A stretch of 64,000 nt of DNA from Streptomyces varsoviensis (lineage in GTDB: Bacteria; Actinomycetota; Actinomycetes; Streptomycetales; Streptomycetaceae): NCBI RefSeq assembly GCF_000718635.1, contig NZ_JOBF01000009.1, positions 62,001 to 126,000 of the forward strand, written 5' to 3'. The translations under genes were made by a program, and so were the position numbers. The stretch's first letter is position 1; each line of letters starts with the position of its first letter. The notes under the pieces were generated by a model that was not told the origin of the DNA, did no database searches, and saw only the letters and a program-made list of their open reading frames with translations. This document shows, piece by piece, positions 16,589 through 25,443 of this stretch.

Positions 16589-18196
16589 CTACGTAGCGGT
16601 GCCGTAAGCGGTCTCGGGAGGCCGCGCGGGGCGGTCGCGACCGGGGTCGGCGACCGGCGCCGGGCTGGTGCTGACGGCCACGAGACTCAGCAGGGCGCAG
16701 ACGGCGTACGCGGCGCCGGGCCAGGCCATCGCCCCCGGGTAAGGACGCGCGTGCAGCCCGTCCTCCCAGCGGATCAGCAGCGGTACGAGGCGCGTGGCCG
16801 ACGCGAGGAGCCACGCCGCGAGCACGACGCGACTGAACGGCCGGTGCCGCCCGGCACCGTGGACGAGCCAGATCATGGCGGGCAGGCACCAGATCCAGTG
16901 GTGGCTCCAGGAGATGGGGGACAGGAGAAGCCCGTACAGCTCTGCCGTGATCAGAATGCCGAGGAAGTCGCGGCGCCTGGCCGCCCGCAGCAGGGCGTAC
17001 GCGGCGAGGGCGGTCACCAGGGCGAGTACGGGCCACCAGACGAGGGAGCCGGCGGCATCGTGGCCGAGGAACCTGCTGAGGGCGCCGCGCAGGGACTGGT
17101 TGCGTACGGACCACAGGGGGCCGATGCGGCGGGTGTCGGACACCAGGGTGGTCCAGTACTCCGCCGACTCGCGCGGCGCGATCCGCCAGGCCGCCGCGGT
17201 GGCCGCCACCGCGGCGGCCATGGCCCACACCGCCGCCCGCCACTGCCGGGTCGCCAGGAAGTACAGCCCGCCGAAGGCCGGGGTGAGTTTGACCGCGGCG
17301 GCCAGCCCGACCGCCGCGCCTCGGCCCGCCGCCGTACGCAGGGCCGCCAGCGCCCCCAGGACCACCGCGCCCAGCAGCAGGTTGACCTGGCCCTGGTCGA
17401 GCGTGTGCCGGACCGGTTCGAGCCATAGACCGGCGGCGGTCCAGAGCATGGCGCGGGACAAGGTGGGGGACGGGGCGCGGGACAGGGCGGGGGCGGAGGA
17501 CGCGCTGCGGGAGGTTCCGCGCGGCACGGCGCCGCCGGGAGCGTCGGGGGTGACGGGGACGCCGAAAGTGGTGTAAGTGCCGGGAGGGTCGGGAGCGCGG
17601 GGAGCGTCGGGAGTACTGGCGGAGGAGGAAGCAGCGGAGGAAGCAGCGGAGGTACCGGAAGCGGCGGGGCCCAGGAGGCGCAGCGCGCAGAGGCAGATGG
17701 CGAACAACGCGGCCACCGAGACCGCCTGCCACAGCCAGACCGCCGCCGGCCAGGGCAGACGCGACAGCGGCAGGAACGCGAGGGCGGCGAACGGCGGGTA
17801 GGTGAACGGCAGGACGGGAATGGGCGGGCCGATATGCAGCCGGTAGTCGTACAGCCCGCCCGAGAGGACCCGCGGCGAGGCGTCGAAGTAGACCCGCAGG
17901 TCGGCGGGTGCGGCGGACGAGACGCTGACGGCCAGGGCGTGCAGGCCGATCGAGGCGGCCAGGCACCAGCCCGGACGCTTGGCCGCCCACGCCGCGGTCT
18001 TACGGCCCGCGGTTACGAGCCCGTTCGCGGCCAGTGCGAACCGGGCCCGGCTTCGACCTCGGATTCGACCGTCACCCCGACCGCCACCCCGCCCGTCACC
18101 TCGACCGCCACCCCGACCTCCGGCCTGGCCCACGCTTCGGTGGTCCGGGACCCGTAGGCGAAACCGCTCGAACAGCCACTCACGCGCTCGGTTCAC
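16589..18196 (-). CDS. GT87-family polyprenyl-phosphate mannosyltransferase-like protein
   Basis: A 535-residue integral membrane glycosyltransferase. After a basic, Gly/Asp-repeat N-terminus (GGRGGGRGDGRGGGRGDGR at about 25-45) come the family motifs: ADLRVYFDASPRVLSGGLYD, PFTYPPFAALAFLPLSRLPW, LDQGQVNLLLGAVVLGALAA, AVKLTPAFGGLYFLATRQW, RNQSLRGALSRFLG and PISWSHHWIWCLPAMIWLVH. These match DUF2029/GT87 alpha-1,2-mannosyltransferases (PimE-like). They use polyprenyl-phosphate mannose to build lipid-linked mannans, with the acidic first-loop residue as catalyst. A Ser/Ala/Pro-rich insert at about 190-240 is unusual and is another repeat-like expansion. A monocistronic gene is likely. Confidence 0.85.
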   Translation of the reverse strand: MNRAREWLFERFRLRVPDHRSVGQAGGRGGGRGDGRGGGRGDGRIRGRSRARFALAANGLVTAGRKTAAWAAKRPGWCLAASIGLHALAVSVSSAAPADLRVYFDASPRVLSGGLYDYRLHIGPPIPVLPFTYPPFAALAFLPLSRLPWPAAVWLWQAVSVAALFAICLCALRLLGPAASGTSAASSAASSSASTPDAPRAPDPPGTYTTFGVPVTPDAPGGAVPRGTSRSASSAPALSRAPSPTLSRAMLWTAAGLWLEPVRHTLDQGQVNLLLGAVVLGALAALRTAAGRGAAVGLAAAVKLTPAFGGLYFLATRQWRAAVWAMAAAVAATAAAWRIAPRESAEYWTTLVSDTRRIGPLWSVRNQSLRGALSRFLGHDAAGSLVWWPVLALVTALAAYALLRAARRRDFLGILITAELYGLLLSPISWSHHWIWCLPAMIWLVHGAGRHRPFSRVVLAAWLLASATRLVPLLIRWEDGLHARPYPGAMAWPGAAYAVCALLSLVAVSTSPAPVADPGRDRPARPPETAYGTAT

Positions 18197-18425
18197 CTAC
18201 GGGTCTCCTGACACCACCGTGATCAACGCGATCAGAGTGACGGGACAAAGGGTCCAGGTCGCCTATTTACGCCATCGGTGGCATGTCACACACCGTCAGC
18301 CGAGAGCGATAGGACGGGGGCGTCCCCGGGCAGGGGGAGGGGCCCCTGACCGGCCGGACCGGCGTGGCGGGGCCCGCTATTGGGGCGCATGTCGCCTCGC
18401 GAACGTGCTCGCTACGATGAACGCC

Positions 18426-19148
18426 GTGAGTGTGCGAAAAGAGCCGATCAGCCGCCGGGAGCGCCCGGCCAAGCCCGCCCTGTCCCGGAGCGGCATCGTG
18501 GCCACGGCCGTACGGATCATGCGGGCCGAGGGGCTGGAGAAGGTCACGATGCGCCGCCTGGCGCAGGAGCTGGACACCGGCCCGGCCTCGCTCTATGTGT
18601 ACGTCGCCAACACCGCCGAGCTGCACGCGGCCGTCCTGGAGTCCCTGCTCGGGGAGGTCGACCTGACCGGCCGGGACGCCGGCGAGGACTGGCGCGGCCA
18701 GCTCCGCGCCGTCATGGCCTCCTACATCCTGGTGCTGTTCGAGCACCCGCAGCTCGCCCGGTCGGCGCTCGTCGCCCGGCCGAGCGGTGAGAACTACCTG
18801 CGGCTGGTGGAGCGCATCCTCGACCTCCTCTCGCGCGGCGGCGCCGATCGCGCTCAGGCCGCCTGGGGGGTGGACAAGCTCCTCCAGGACGCGACGGCCA
18901 CCGCCGCCGAGCACGCGACGCAGCAGCACGACCCCGACTTCCCGGCCGACTGGAACGCCAGCGTCAGCGCCCTGCACCGTACGGACGAGGCCACGCATCC
19001 GGCGATCACCGCGCACCGTCAGCATCTGACCAGCGGCACGCCCGAGCAGCGGATGCGCTGGAGCTTCGACGTGCTCGTCAACGGCATCACGAGCACCCCC
19101 GTGCCGGACTCGGCCTCGGAGTCGGGGTCGGGCGCGCGAGCCGACTGA
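18426..19148 (+). CDS. TetR-family regulator, probably leaderless
   Basis: About 240 residues. The HTH reads SRSGIVATAVRIMRAEGLEK, then VTMRRLAQELDTGPASLYVY and VANTAELHAAVL, a TetR_C-type (TetR/ActII-like) regulator. The start is placed at the GTG at 18426. TACGAT, a good -10 box, lies seven bases upstream, the spacing expected for a leaderless mRNA. The ATG at 18417 would overlap that box. A near-palindrome CGAACGTGCTCG just upstream resembles the perfect ACGAACGCGTTCGT in the next promoter. It probably represses itself and the downstream hydrolase gene. Confidence 0.85.
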   Translation: MSVRKEPISRRERPAKPALSRSGIVATAVRIMRAEGLEKVTMRRLAQELDTGPASLYVYVANTAELHAAVLESLLGEVDLTGRDAGEDWRGQLRAVMASYILVLFEHPQLARSALVARPSGENYLRLVERILDLLSRGGADRAQAAWGVDKLLQDATATAAEHATQQHDPDFPADWNASVSALHRTDEATHPAITAHRQHLTSGTPEQRMRWSFDVLVNGITSTPVPDSASESGSGARAD

Positions 19149-19261
19149 TCCGGTACAGCCGGCCCATCCGGTGAGTCGGCCCGCCCGGTGAGTCGACCGG
19201 TACGGCCCCCGAACCCGTAAGCGGCGCCCACCGGCCCGTACGAGGCACCCTCCCCGCGAAC

Positions 19262-19290
19262 TTGTTTGCTACGAACGCGTTCGTTAGGCT
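19262..19290 (+). promoter_or_regulatory. Promoter with operator in its spacer
   Basis: TTGTTT (19262-19267), 17 bases, then TAGGCT (19285-19290) is a good housekeeping-type promoter. The spacer contains ACGAACGCGTTCGT (19271-19284), a perfect 14-base palindrome, so a bound repressor would block the polymerase. The adjacent TetR protein is the natural candidate. The hydrolase gene starts 46 bases downstream. Confidence 0.65.
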
Positions 19291-19335
19291 CCAGTGGCAC
19301 CGCCTCGGTGCCAGCCGCCATGCAGGAGGAAAGCC

Positions 19336-20274
19336 ATGTCCTCGCCGAACTCGTCCCTGCCCCCGTACCGTCGGCGCACCGTCCCGCTCGGGCCCGGCCT
19401 GGGCGTCGAACTGCGCGAGGCGGGTGAGGTGGGTGAGGCGGGAGAGGGCGGCGCGGTCCTCGTACTGCACGGCGGTCCCGGTCCCGGCGGCGTCGCCCCT
19501 CTGGTCGATCACCTCGCACGGGATCATCGGGTGCTGGCCCCCACCCACCCGGGCTGGGACGGCACCGTACGCCCTGACAGCCTGGACTCCGTACGGGCTC
19601 TCGCCGCGGCCTATCTGGACCTGCTCGCCCGGCTGGAGGTACGGGACGCGACCGTGATCGGCACGTCCTTCGGCGGCTGGGTCGCCGCCCAGGCGGCCGT
19701 GGACGACCGTGAAGGCCGCATATCGCGGCTCGTCCTCGTGGACGCCGTCGGCCCGGTGGTGCCGGGGCAACAGGTCACCGTGCCCGGCGGGCCACCGGCC
19801 CCGGGCTCCGAGGCACCCGCCGGTGGGCCCGAGCGCGATGGTCCGGAGAGCGGTGGGTCGGAGAGCGGTGGGTCGGAGCGCGGCGGTCCGGAGCGCGGCG
19901 GTCCGGAGCGCGGCGGTCCGGAGAGCGGCGGTCCGGAGACCGGCGGTCCGGAGGGCGGTGGACCGCCCGTCGGGGCGATGGGCGGGGCGATGGCCGCCAT
20001 GTGGGTCTACGCCGGCCCGGACATGGGGGACCCCGACCTGCTGCCCCGCCTTTCCGCCGTCACCTGTCCGGTGCTGGTGGTGTGGGGCGGCGACGACACG
20101 GTGGTCACCCCCGAGTTCGGCCGCGCCTACGCGGCGGGGTTCCCGCACGCGCGGTTCGAACTCATCCCGGGCGTCGGGCACGCGCCCGTCCGCGAGGCGC
20201 CCGAGGCCCTCTCCGCCCTCCTCGACCCCTTTCTCGCGCACTCGGACTCCGACTCCGGCTCCGGCGCGCTGTGA
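19336..20274 (+). CDS. Alpha/beta hydrolase with Gly-Pro-Glu repeat insert
   Basis: A 312-residue protein from the ATG at 19336, behind AGGAGGAAAG. The oxyanion strand is AVLVLHGGPGPGGVAPL (HGGPG). The nucleophile elbow is DATVIGTSFGGWVAAQAAV (G-T-S-F-G-G). The acid is in CPVLVVWGGDDTVVTPEF and the His in FELIPGVGHAPVREAPEAL. The cap domain is interrupted by about 45 residues of tandem GGPERGGPESGGSE (19837-19975), encoded by 15-base units 'gagcgcggcggtccg'. The insert sits in the lid loop and should not touch the catalytic triad. Regulation by the upstream TetR is likely; the substrate is unknown. Confidence 0.87.
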   Translation: MSSPNSSLPPYRRRTVPLGPGLGVELREAGEVGEAGEGGAVLVLHGGPGPGGVAPLVDHLARDHRVLAPTHPGWDGTVRPDSLDSVRALAAAYLDLLARLEVRDATVIGTSFGGWVAAQAAVDDREGRISRLVLVDAVGPVVPGQQVTVPGGPPAPGSEAPAGGPERDGPESGGSESGGSERGGPERGGPERGGPESGGPETGGPEGGGPPVGAMGGAMAAMWVYAGPDMGDPDLLPRLSAVTCPVLVVWGGDDTVVTPEFGRAYAAGFPHARFELIPGVGHAPVREAPEALSALLDPFLAHSDSDSGSGAL

Positions 20275-20454
20275 GGCCGAAGCCGGCCTCGTGCCGCCAG
20301 GTGGGGGCTCGGCGGCGCCGCCGCTGAGGCGCGAACAGCGACATCCCTCGGCGTACGTCCGGGAGTGCGCGGCCCCGCTCGCAGGCGGCTCGACTGGTGG
20401 AATTCTCGTCCTTCCGAGCCGGCCGCGCCCGCCCCGCCCGGCTTGCGCGACGCT

Positions 20455-21108
20455 TCACGGGGTGGAGGTACGCGGGGTGCGCGTCGCCAGGAGTTCCAGC
20501 ACGTCATCCGGCGTATGGAGGATCGAATCCGCTGGTTCGGCAGGGTCGTACATGTGGCCCCAGGCGGCTGAGGCGCTGTGGCTGCCCGCGGCCTTGGCGG
20601 CCTGGAGGTCGAGCGGGGAGTCGCCGACGAGCGCCAGGTGTTCCGCGGGCGTACCCAGTCGTCGGGCCGCCAGCAGCATGCCGTCGGCGGCGGGTTTGGG
20701 GCGGTCCACGCTGTCGCCGCCGATGACGAGGTCGGCAGTGAGCCCCGCCGAGCGGAGCAGCAGTTCGGCCGCGCGCGTGCTGGCGCCGGTGAACACCGTG
20801 ATGGGCAGGTTCCGGCGGCGCAGGGCGGCCAGGGTCTCCGCCACGCCCGGGTACGGGGCCACCTCCGCCCCGTCGAGGGCGCGGTAATACGACTCGCTTT
20901 CCAGCGGCTCTAGTTGACGCTGCATCAGGAAAGCCAGGATGACTTCGGGAGTGCCCCGCCAGTACGCGTTCACGACGTCCTCGGCGGCCACGGGCGGCCC
21001 GGCGAGTTCGGCCACGGCCCGTACGAATGCCTCCGGCACCACCCGGCTGGAATTCAGCAGGGTGCCGTCCATGTCCCATACGACATTGCGCAGATTCATG
21101 GCGCTCAT
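20455..21108 (-). CDS. HAD-superfamily phosphatase
   Basis: About 217 residues from the ATG at 21108; the ATG at 21099 is a close alternative. HAD motif I is VVWDMDGTLLNSSRVVPEAF (D-x-D-G-T). Motif II is ITVFTGASTRAAELLLRSAG (Thr). The motif III lysine is in DSVDRPKPAADGMLLAARRLG, and motif IV is HLALVGDSPLDLQAAKAAG. The cap is the small helical type of the beta-phosphoglucomutase/phosphoglycolate phosphatase group. It is transcribed toward the hydrolase gene and divergently from the exporter at the edge of the cyclitol cluster. Membership of that cluster is possible but unproven. Confidence 0.85.
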   Translation of the reverse strand: MSAMNLRNVVWDMDGTLLNSSRVVPEAFVRAVAELAGPPVAAEDVVNAYWRGTPEVILAFLMQRQLEPLESESYYRALDGAEVAPYPGVAETLAALRRRNLPITVFTGASTRAAELLLRSAGLTADLVIGGDSVDRPKPAADGMLLAARRLGTPAEHLALVGDSPLDLQAAKAAGSHSASAAWGHMYDPAEPADSILHTPDDVLELLATRTPRTSTP

Positions 21109-21499
21109 TCTCGCGCGCACGCGCTCATGCTTCCGATGCACTCTTCCGCCCGCTCGCCCGCTTGCTCAGCCCTCCCGCTCATCCCTTCGCCCACGCCTCC
21201 ACCCCTGAGCGTTTCTTGCTCGTTCGCGCTCTTGCGTTCGGCGCGTTCGGCTGTCCGGCGGGGGCTCCGTCCTCCGGGCGGCGGGCATACGCGATCGTTG
21301 GGCGGGTTTGCCCCGTGTGCGTCGCGCCCGAAGATGCGTCTAGTTTCGGCCAGCCTCCGGAGAGTCATTGCGACTGTTACTGGTCTGGACCTATGGTTTG
21401 ACGACGGTTCATTCCAAGTTCGCTCCACATTCACCTTCAATTCACCCAATTTGAAGCGTGCAATGCGGGGCACACGGGGGCATTGGAGGAGTCATCGAC

Positions 21500-22870
21500 G
21501 TGCGTGTGGGGGAATCCTTTCGGCGTACGGCAGCGGGGCGAAGCGGGCTCCGGACGGATCCGAAACAGCGGACTCTGCTGTACTCCGTCGCACTCGACAC
21601 CGTCGGTACCGGCGTGTTCCTGCCGCTTTCCCTGCTGTTCTTCCTGAATGTGCAGCACATGTCGGCGGCGGCCGCCGGCACCGCCGTGACGGTGGGTTCG
21701 CTGCTGTCCTTCCTCGTTATTCCGCCGGCCGGCCGACTCGTCCAACTGATCGGGCCCAAGCGGTGCCTGATGCTGAGCAACGCGCTGAGCGTCATCGGTT
21801 ACGGTTCCTATTTCTTCGCCTCCACCGGTTTACGCGTAATCGGCGCGGCATTCATCGTCATGGCGGCCGACCGCCTGTACGGGGCGGCCTGGCCGAGCGC
21901 GGTGGCCCGCGTCGCGTCGAAGGACCGACTGCCGCAATGGTTCTCCTTCATCAATTTCCTCAAGACCACGTGCCTGGGCCTGGGGGCCGTGGCCTCGACC
22001 GGCCTGCTGGCGGCCCTCGGGCCGGGCGGCCTCAAGCTGGCGCTCGGCGCGAACTGTCTCAGCTCGCTCGCGGCGGGCGCCCTGGTCCTGCGCACCCGCG
22101 TCCCTGACGGGTACGAGGGGCGCGTCGGGCGCGACAGCCATGACGAGCGGCGCGACGCGCGTGACAGCCCTGACGGGCGGCGCGTCGGGCGCGACGGGCC
22201 CGAAGGGTCGGAAGGGTCCGACCGGTCCGACGGGCAGGAGAAACCACGGCCGGCGCGGTCGCGGTCGAGGTCGACCTTCGGCTCCGCCCTGCGCGACATG
22301 CCGTTCATGGCGCTGGTGACCTCCCAGACCATGCTGTCGGTGGCCTGGCTGATCCCCACCGTCGCCTTCCCCGTCTACCTGGTCCACGAGCTGGGGCTGC
22401 CGGCCTACTGGCCCGCGGCGGTCGTCGCGACGCGGTACGCGGTGATCGCGTGCGTACAACTGCCGCTCGGCGCGCGGCTGGCGGGCTGGACGCGCGGCCG
22501 GGTGCTGCTCGTCGCCATCGCCGTGGTCGAGGCCGCCGTACTGGTCACGCTGGCCATCCCGCTCGTACCCGGCGCGGCCCAGGGGTTCGTGGCCGCCGCC
22601 GCCACCGCGCTCCTGGCGGTCGCCGAGGCGGCCTCCAAACCCACGGCCGCGGCGGCCGCCGTCGCCCTGGCGCCGGACCGGGACGAGGGCCCGTACATGG
22701 CCGTCTTCCAACTGACGTGGACCGTCTCGTACGCCGTGGGGCCGGCCGTCATCGGCTGGGGGCTCGGCAACGCCGTCGGCATGTGGTGTGCCCTGGGCGC
22801 CTGCGTCCTGGTGTCGGGCGCCGTGCAGGCGCTCGTCACCCGCAGGGCCCCGGCCCCGGCCCCGGCATAG
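21500..22870 (+). CDS. MFS transporter, probable exporter of the cluster
   Basis: About 456 residues from the GTG at 21500, nine bases after GGAGGA. There are twelve hydrophobic segments. The first pair includes LDTVGTGVFLPLSLLFFLNV, and the loop 2-3 motif appears as PPAGRLVQLIGPKRCLMLSN (the G-x-x-x-D/x-x-G-x-R-R-x family signature, weakly conserved). The central loop between TM6 and TM7 (about residues 205-255) is a tandem Arg-Asp-Gly repeat. The last helices contain FQLTWTVSYAVGPAVIGWGL, typical of MDR-type MFS (DHA1) proteins. It leads the gene cluster and so likely exports its product. Export rather than uptake is an inference. Confidence 0.85.
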   Translation: MRVGESFRRTAAGRSGLRTDPKQRTLLYSVALDTVGTGVFLPLSLLFFLNVQHMSAAAAGTAVTVGSLLSFLVIPPAGRLVQLIGPKRCLMLSNALSVIGYGSYFFASTGLRVIGAAFIVMAADRLYGAAWPSAVARVASKDRLPQWFSFINFLKTTCLGLGAVASTGLLAALGPGGLKLALGANCLSSLAAGALVLRTRVPDGYEGRVGRDSHDERRDARDSPDGRRVGRDGPEGSEGSDRSDGQEKPRPARSRSRSTFGSALRDMPFMALVTSQTMLSVAWLIPTVAFPVYLVHELGLPAYWPAAVVATRYAVIACVQLPLGARLAGWTRGRVLLVAIAVVEAAVLVTLAIPLVPGAAQGFVAAAATALLAVAEAASKPTAAAAAVALAPDRDEGPYMAVFQLTWTVSYAVGPAVIGWGLGNAVGMWCALGACVLVSGAVQALVTRRAPAPAPA

Positions 22871-23280
<410 letters not shown>

Positions 23281-23284
23281 CATC

Positions 23285-24460
23285 ATGCACTTGGGCTTTT
23301 CCGGCCTGCTCGCAGGCGCCGCGGTCGCCGGTCTCGACAAAGACGCGAGGGAATACTGTCCGCCCTACTGGAACAGCAGCCTGCCGTATTACGACAGCGC
23401 GGCCAGGGCGGTCGGGGAACTGGCCGCCGCCGATCCGCGGCTGGCCGGCCTCGGCGACGCGCTCGCCGCCTTCACCTCGCCCCGCGCCGCGTATCACCAC
23501 GTGAGCGAGGGGCTCGAACAGGCCGTCCGCTGGGGCGCGGTCCCCGACGACCTCGTCCGGCGCGCCGCCGCCATGGAGGAGAAAATCCGGCAGGTGTACT
23601 TCTCGACGCCGGCCGACCGGCTCCTGCCGCAGCGGCCCGCGGGGCCGGAATCCGCGCACCCGACCGGAAAGCTGCATGTGGTCATTCCCTTCCGGGCCCG
23701 GGAGGACGATCTGCGCCTGCGGAATGTCCTGGCGTGTCTGCGCGCCTTGCGGACGCAGTCGGGGGCGCGGTCCGATTTCTTCGTCACACTCGTCGAGAGC
23801 GATGAAATCCCGCGGCATGCGGAATGTTTGAGCCCGTGGGTGGATGAGTATGTATTCCAGCGGCAGTCCGGGCCGTTCAACAAGTCCGCTTCGCTGAACC
23901 TCGGCGCCCGCCAGACGCGCCATTCGGCCGCCACCCTGTGTCTGCTGGACGCGGACATGGTCGTGGACCGGGACTTCGTACGCCGCATCCGGCAGAAGGC
24001 CCGGCGGGTGAGCGCCTTCCTGCCTTTCCACGATTCGTTCAGCCTCGACGCACAGTCCTCGGACCGCATCACCCAGAACATATCCGAGGGGCGCGACCCC
24101 TATGGCGAAACCCTGTCGGGCTATCTGCTGCGTCGCCCGCCGGGCGGTTGCGTGGTGGTTTCCGCCGAACGCTTCCGGGCGGTAGGGGGATTCGACTCCT
24201 CCTACGTCGGATGGGGCGGCGAAGACCGCGACTTCATCACCCGGCTGGAGAGCCGCGGCCCCGTCCTGCGAACCGACGACACCCTGCTCCACCTCATGCA
24301 CGAACGGCCTCCGATGGCCAATGCCGCCGCCCGCGCGACGCACGACACCGACAAGCCGACCCAGGAGAAGGGCGACACCGACAAGCCGACCCAGGAGAAG
24401 GGCGACACCGACATGCCGACCCAGGTGAAGGACGAAGAAATCCGTCGAATAGCCGGATAG
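23285..24460 (+). CDS. Glycosyltransferase, GT-A fold (GT2/GT27-like)
   Basis: A 391-residue protein. An N-terminal module of about 120 residues starts MHLGFSGLLAGAAVAGLDKD. The GT-A domain starts at KLHVVIPFRAREDDLRLRNV. The metal/nucleotide motif is ATLCLLDADMVVDRDFVRRI (D-A-D). The acceptor side is AVGGFDSSYVGWGGEDRDF (GGxDxxYxGWGxED), the hallmark of galactosyltransferase/polypeptide-GalNAc-transferase C-lobes and chondroitin-polymerase-like enzymes. The C-terminus ends in three 30-base direct repeats encoding GDTDKPTQEK. No membrane segment is seen, so it is cytoplasmic. In this cluster it is the best candidate for joining the cyclitol to a sugar; donor and acceptor are unknown. Confidence 0.82.
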   Translation: MHLGFSGLLAGAAVAGLDKDAREYCPPYWNSSLPYYDSAARAVGELAAADPRLAGLGDALAAFTSPRAAYHHVSEGLEQAVRWGAVPDDLVRRAAAMEEKIRQVYFSTPADRLLPQRPAGPESAHPTGKLHVVIPFRAREDDLRLRNVLACLRALRTQSGARSDFFVTLVESDEIPRHAECLSPWVDEYVFQRQSGPFNKSASLNLGARQTRHSAATLCLLDADMVVDRDFVRRIRQKARRVSAFLPFHDSFSLDAQSSDRITQNISEGRDPYGETLSGYLLRRPPGGCVVVSAERFRAVGGFDSSYVGWGGEDRDFITRLESRGPVLRTDDTLLHLMHERPPMANAAARATHDTDKPTQEKGDTDKPTQEKGDTDMPTQVKDEEIRRIAG

Positions 24461-24597
24461 GGGCCTATGGAACGGCCGACGAGTAGCCGGGCGGGAGTTG
24501 ACACAGGGGACGACCAGTAGCCGGAGAGGAGCCGACGGAGAAACCGACGAACAGCCGGACAACGGCAGCCGGAGAAGCCGACCAAAGGGAACTCATA

Positions 24598-25443
24598 GTG
24601 TTTGCAGAAGCGACAAGTGACCCTCGGATGACCGTGGCCGAAACCCCCGCACACCTCGCCGAGGGCGCGGCGCGGACCATCACCGACCACATACGCCGAA
24701 CCCTCGCCCGGCGCCAGCGCTGCGTCCTCGCGCTGACCGGTGGCAGCACCCCCGCCGCGACCTACCGGAACCTCGCCCGGATGCCGGTGCCCTGGGAGCG
24801 GGTGCACATCGTCCAGACCGACGACCACCTCACCGAGGCCGGCGACGGCCCCTCGTGGCGCACGGTCGAGGAACACCTGCTGGAGCCCGCGGCCGTACCG
24901 GCGGAGAACCGCCACCCCATGCCCGTAGGCACCCGGCTCGACCCCCGGGAGGCGGCCCAGGCGTACGGGCATCTGCTCGGGACCCTCCTGACCGACGGCG
25001 CGCCCGACGTGGTCGTGGCGGGACTGGGGGAGGACGGGCACACCGCCTCCCTCTTCCACGGCGACCCCGCCCTCGACACCGCCCGGTGGGTCGCCGTCAC
25101 CCGCCCCTACCAGAACACCACCCGCATGACGCTCACCCTGCCCGTACTGAGCGGCGCCGGGCTGCGCCTGGTCCTGGCCACGGGCTCCGGCAAGGCCGCC
25201 GCCGTCGCCCGGCTGCTCGGCGACGACCCGAGCCTCACCGCCGTACGCACCGTGCTCGGCGACGACGGCCACCTGCTGGTCGACGGGATCGCCGCCGCGG
25301 GGCCGTACGGGGCGGGCGATGAGACCGCCGCCGCGCGGCCGTACGGGGCGGCCGACGGGATCGCCGTCGCGGGGCCGTATGCGGCAGGCGGCGAGACCAC
25401 CGCCGCCGGACCGCATGGGACCGCTCGTCCGGCTCCCCGATGA
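24598..25443 (+). CDS. pgl: 6-phosphogluconolactonase
   Basis: A 281-residue protein from the GTG at 24598, with AAAGGGA upstream. The motifs are those of the glucosamine/6-phosphogluconolactonase superfamily: RCVLALTGGSTPAATYRNLA, WERVHIVQTDDHLTEAGDGP, and the catalytic DVVVAGLGEDGHTASLFHGD (G-x-G-x-D-G-H-x-A-S-L-F). It hydrolyses 6-phosphogluconolactone in the oxidative pentose-phosphate pathway. The last 50 residues are a repeat tail (GPYGAGDETAAARPYGAADG). The gene ends four bases into the ROK kinase gene, so it is translationally coupled to a secondary-metabolite operon. This points to a dedicated precursor-supply role. Confidence 0.88.
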   Translation: MFAEATSDPRMTVAETPAHLAEGAARTITDHIRRTLARRQRCVLALTGGSTPAATYRNLARMPVPWERVHIVQTDDHLTEAGDGPSWRTVEEHLLEPAAVPAENRHPMPVGTRLDPREAAQAYGHLLGTLLTDGAPDVVVAGLGEDGHTASLFHGDPALDTARWVAVTRPYQNTTRMTLTLPVLSGAGLRLVLATGSGKAAAVARLLGDDPSLTAVRTVLGDDGHLLVDGIAAAGPYGAGDETAAARPYGAADGIAVAGPYAAGGETTAAGPHGTARPAPR

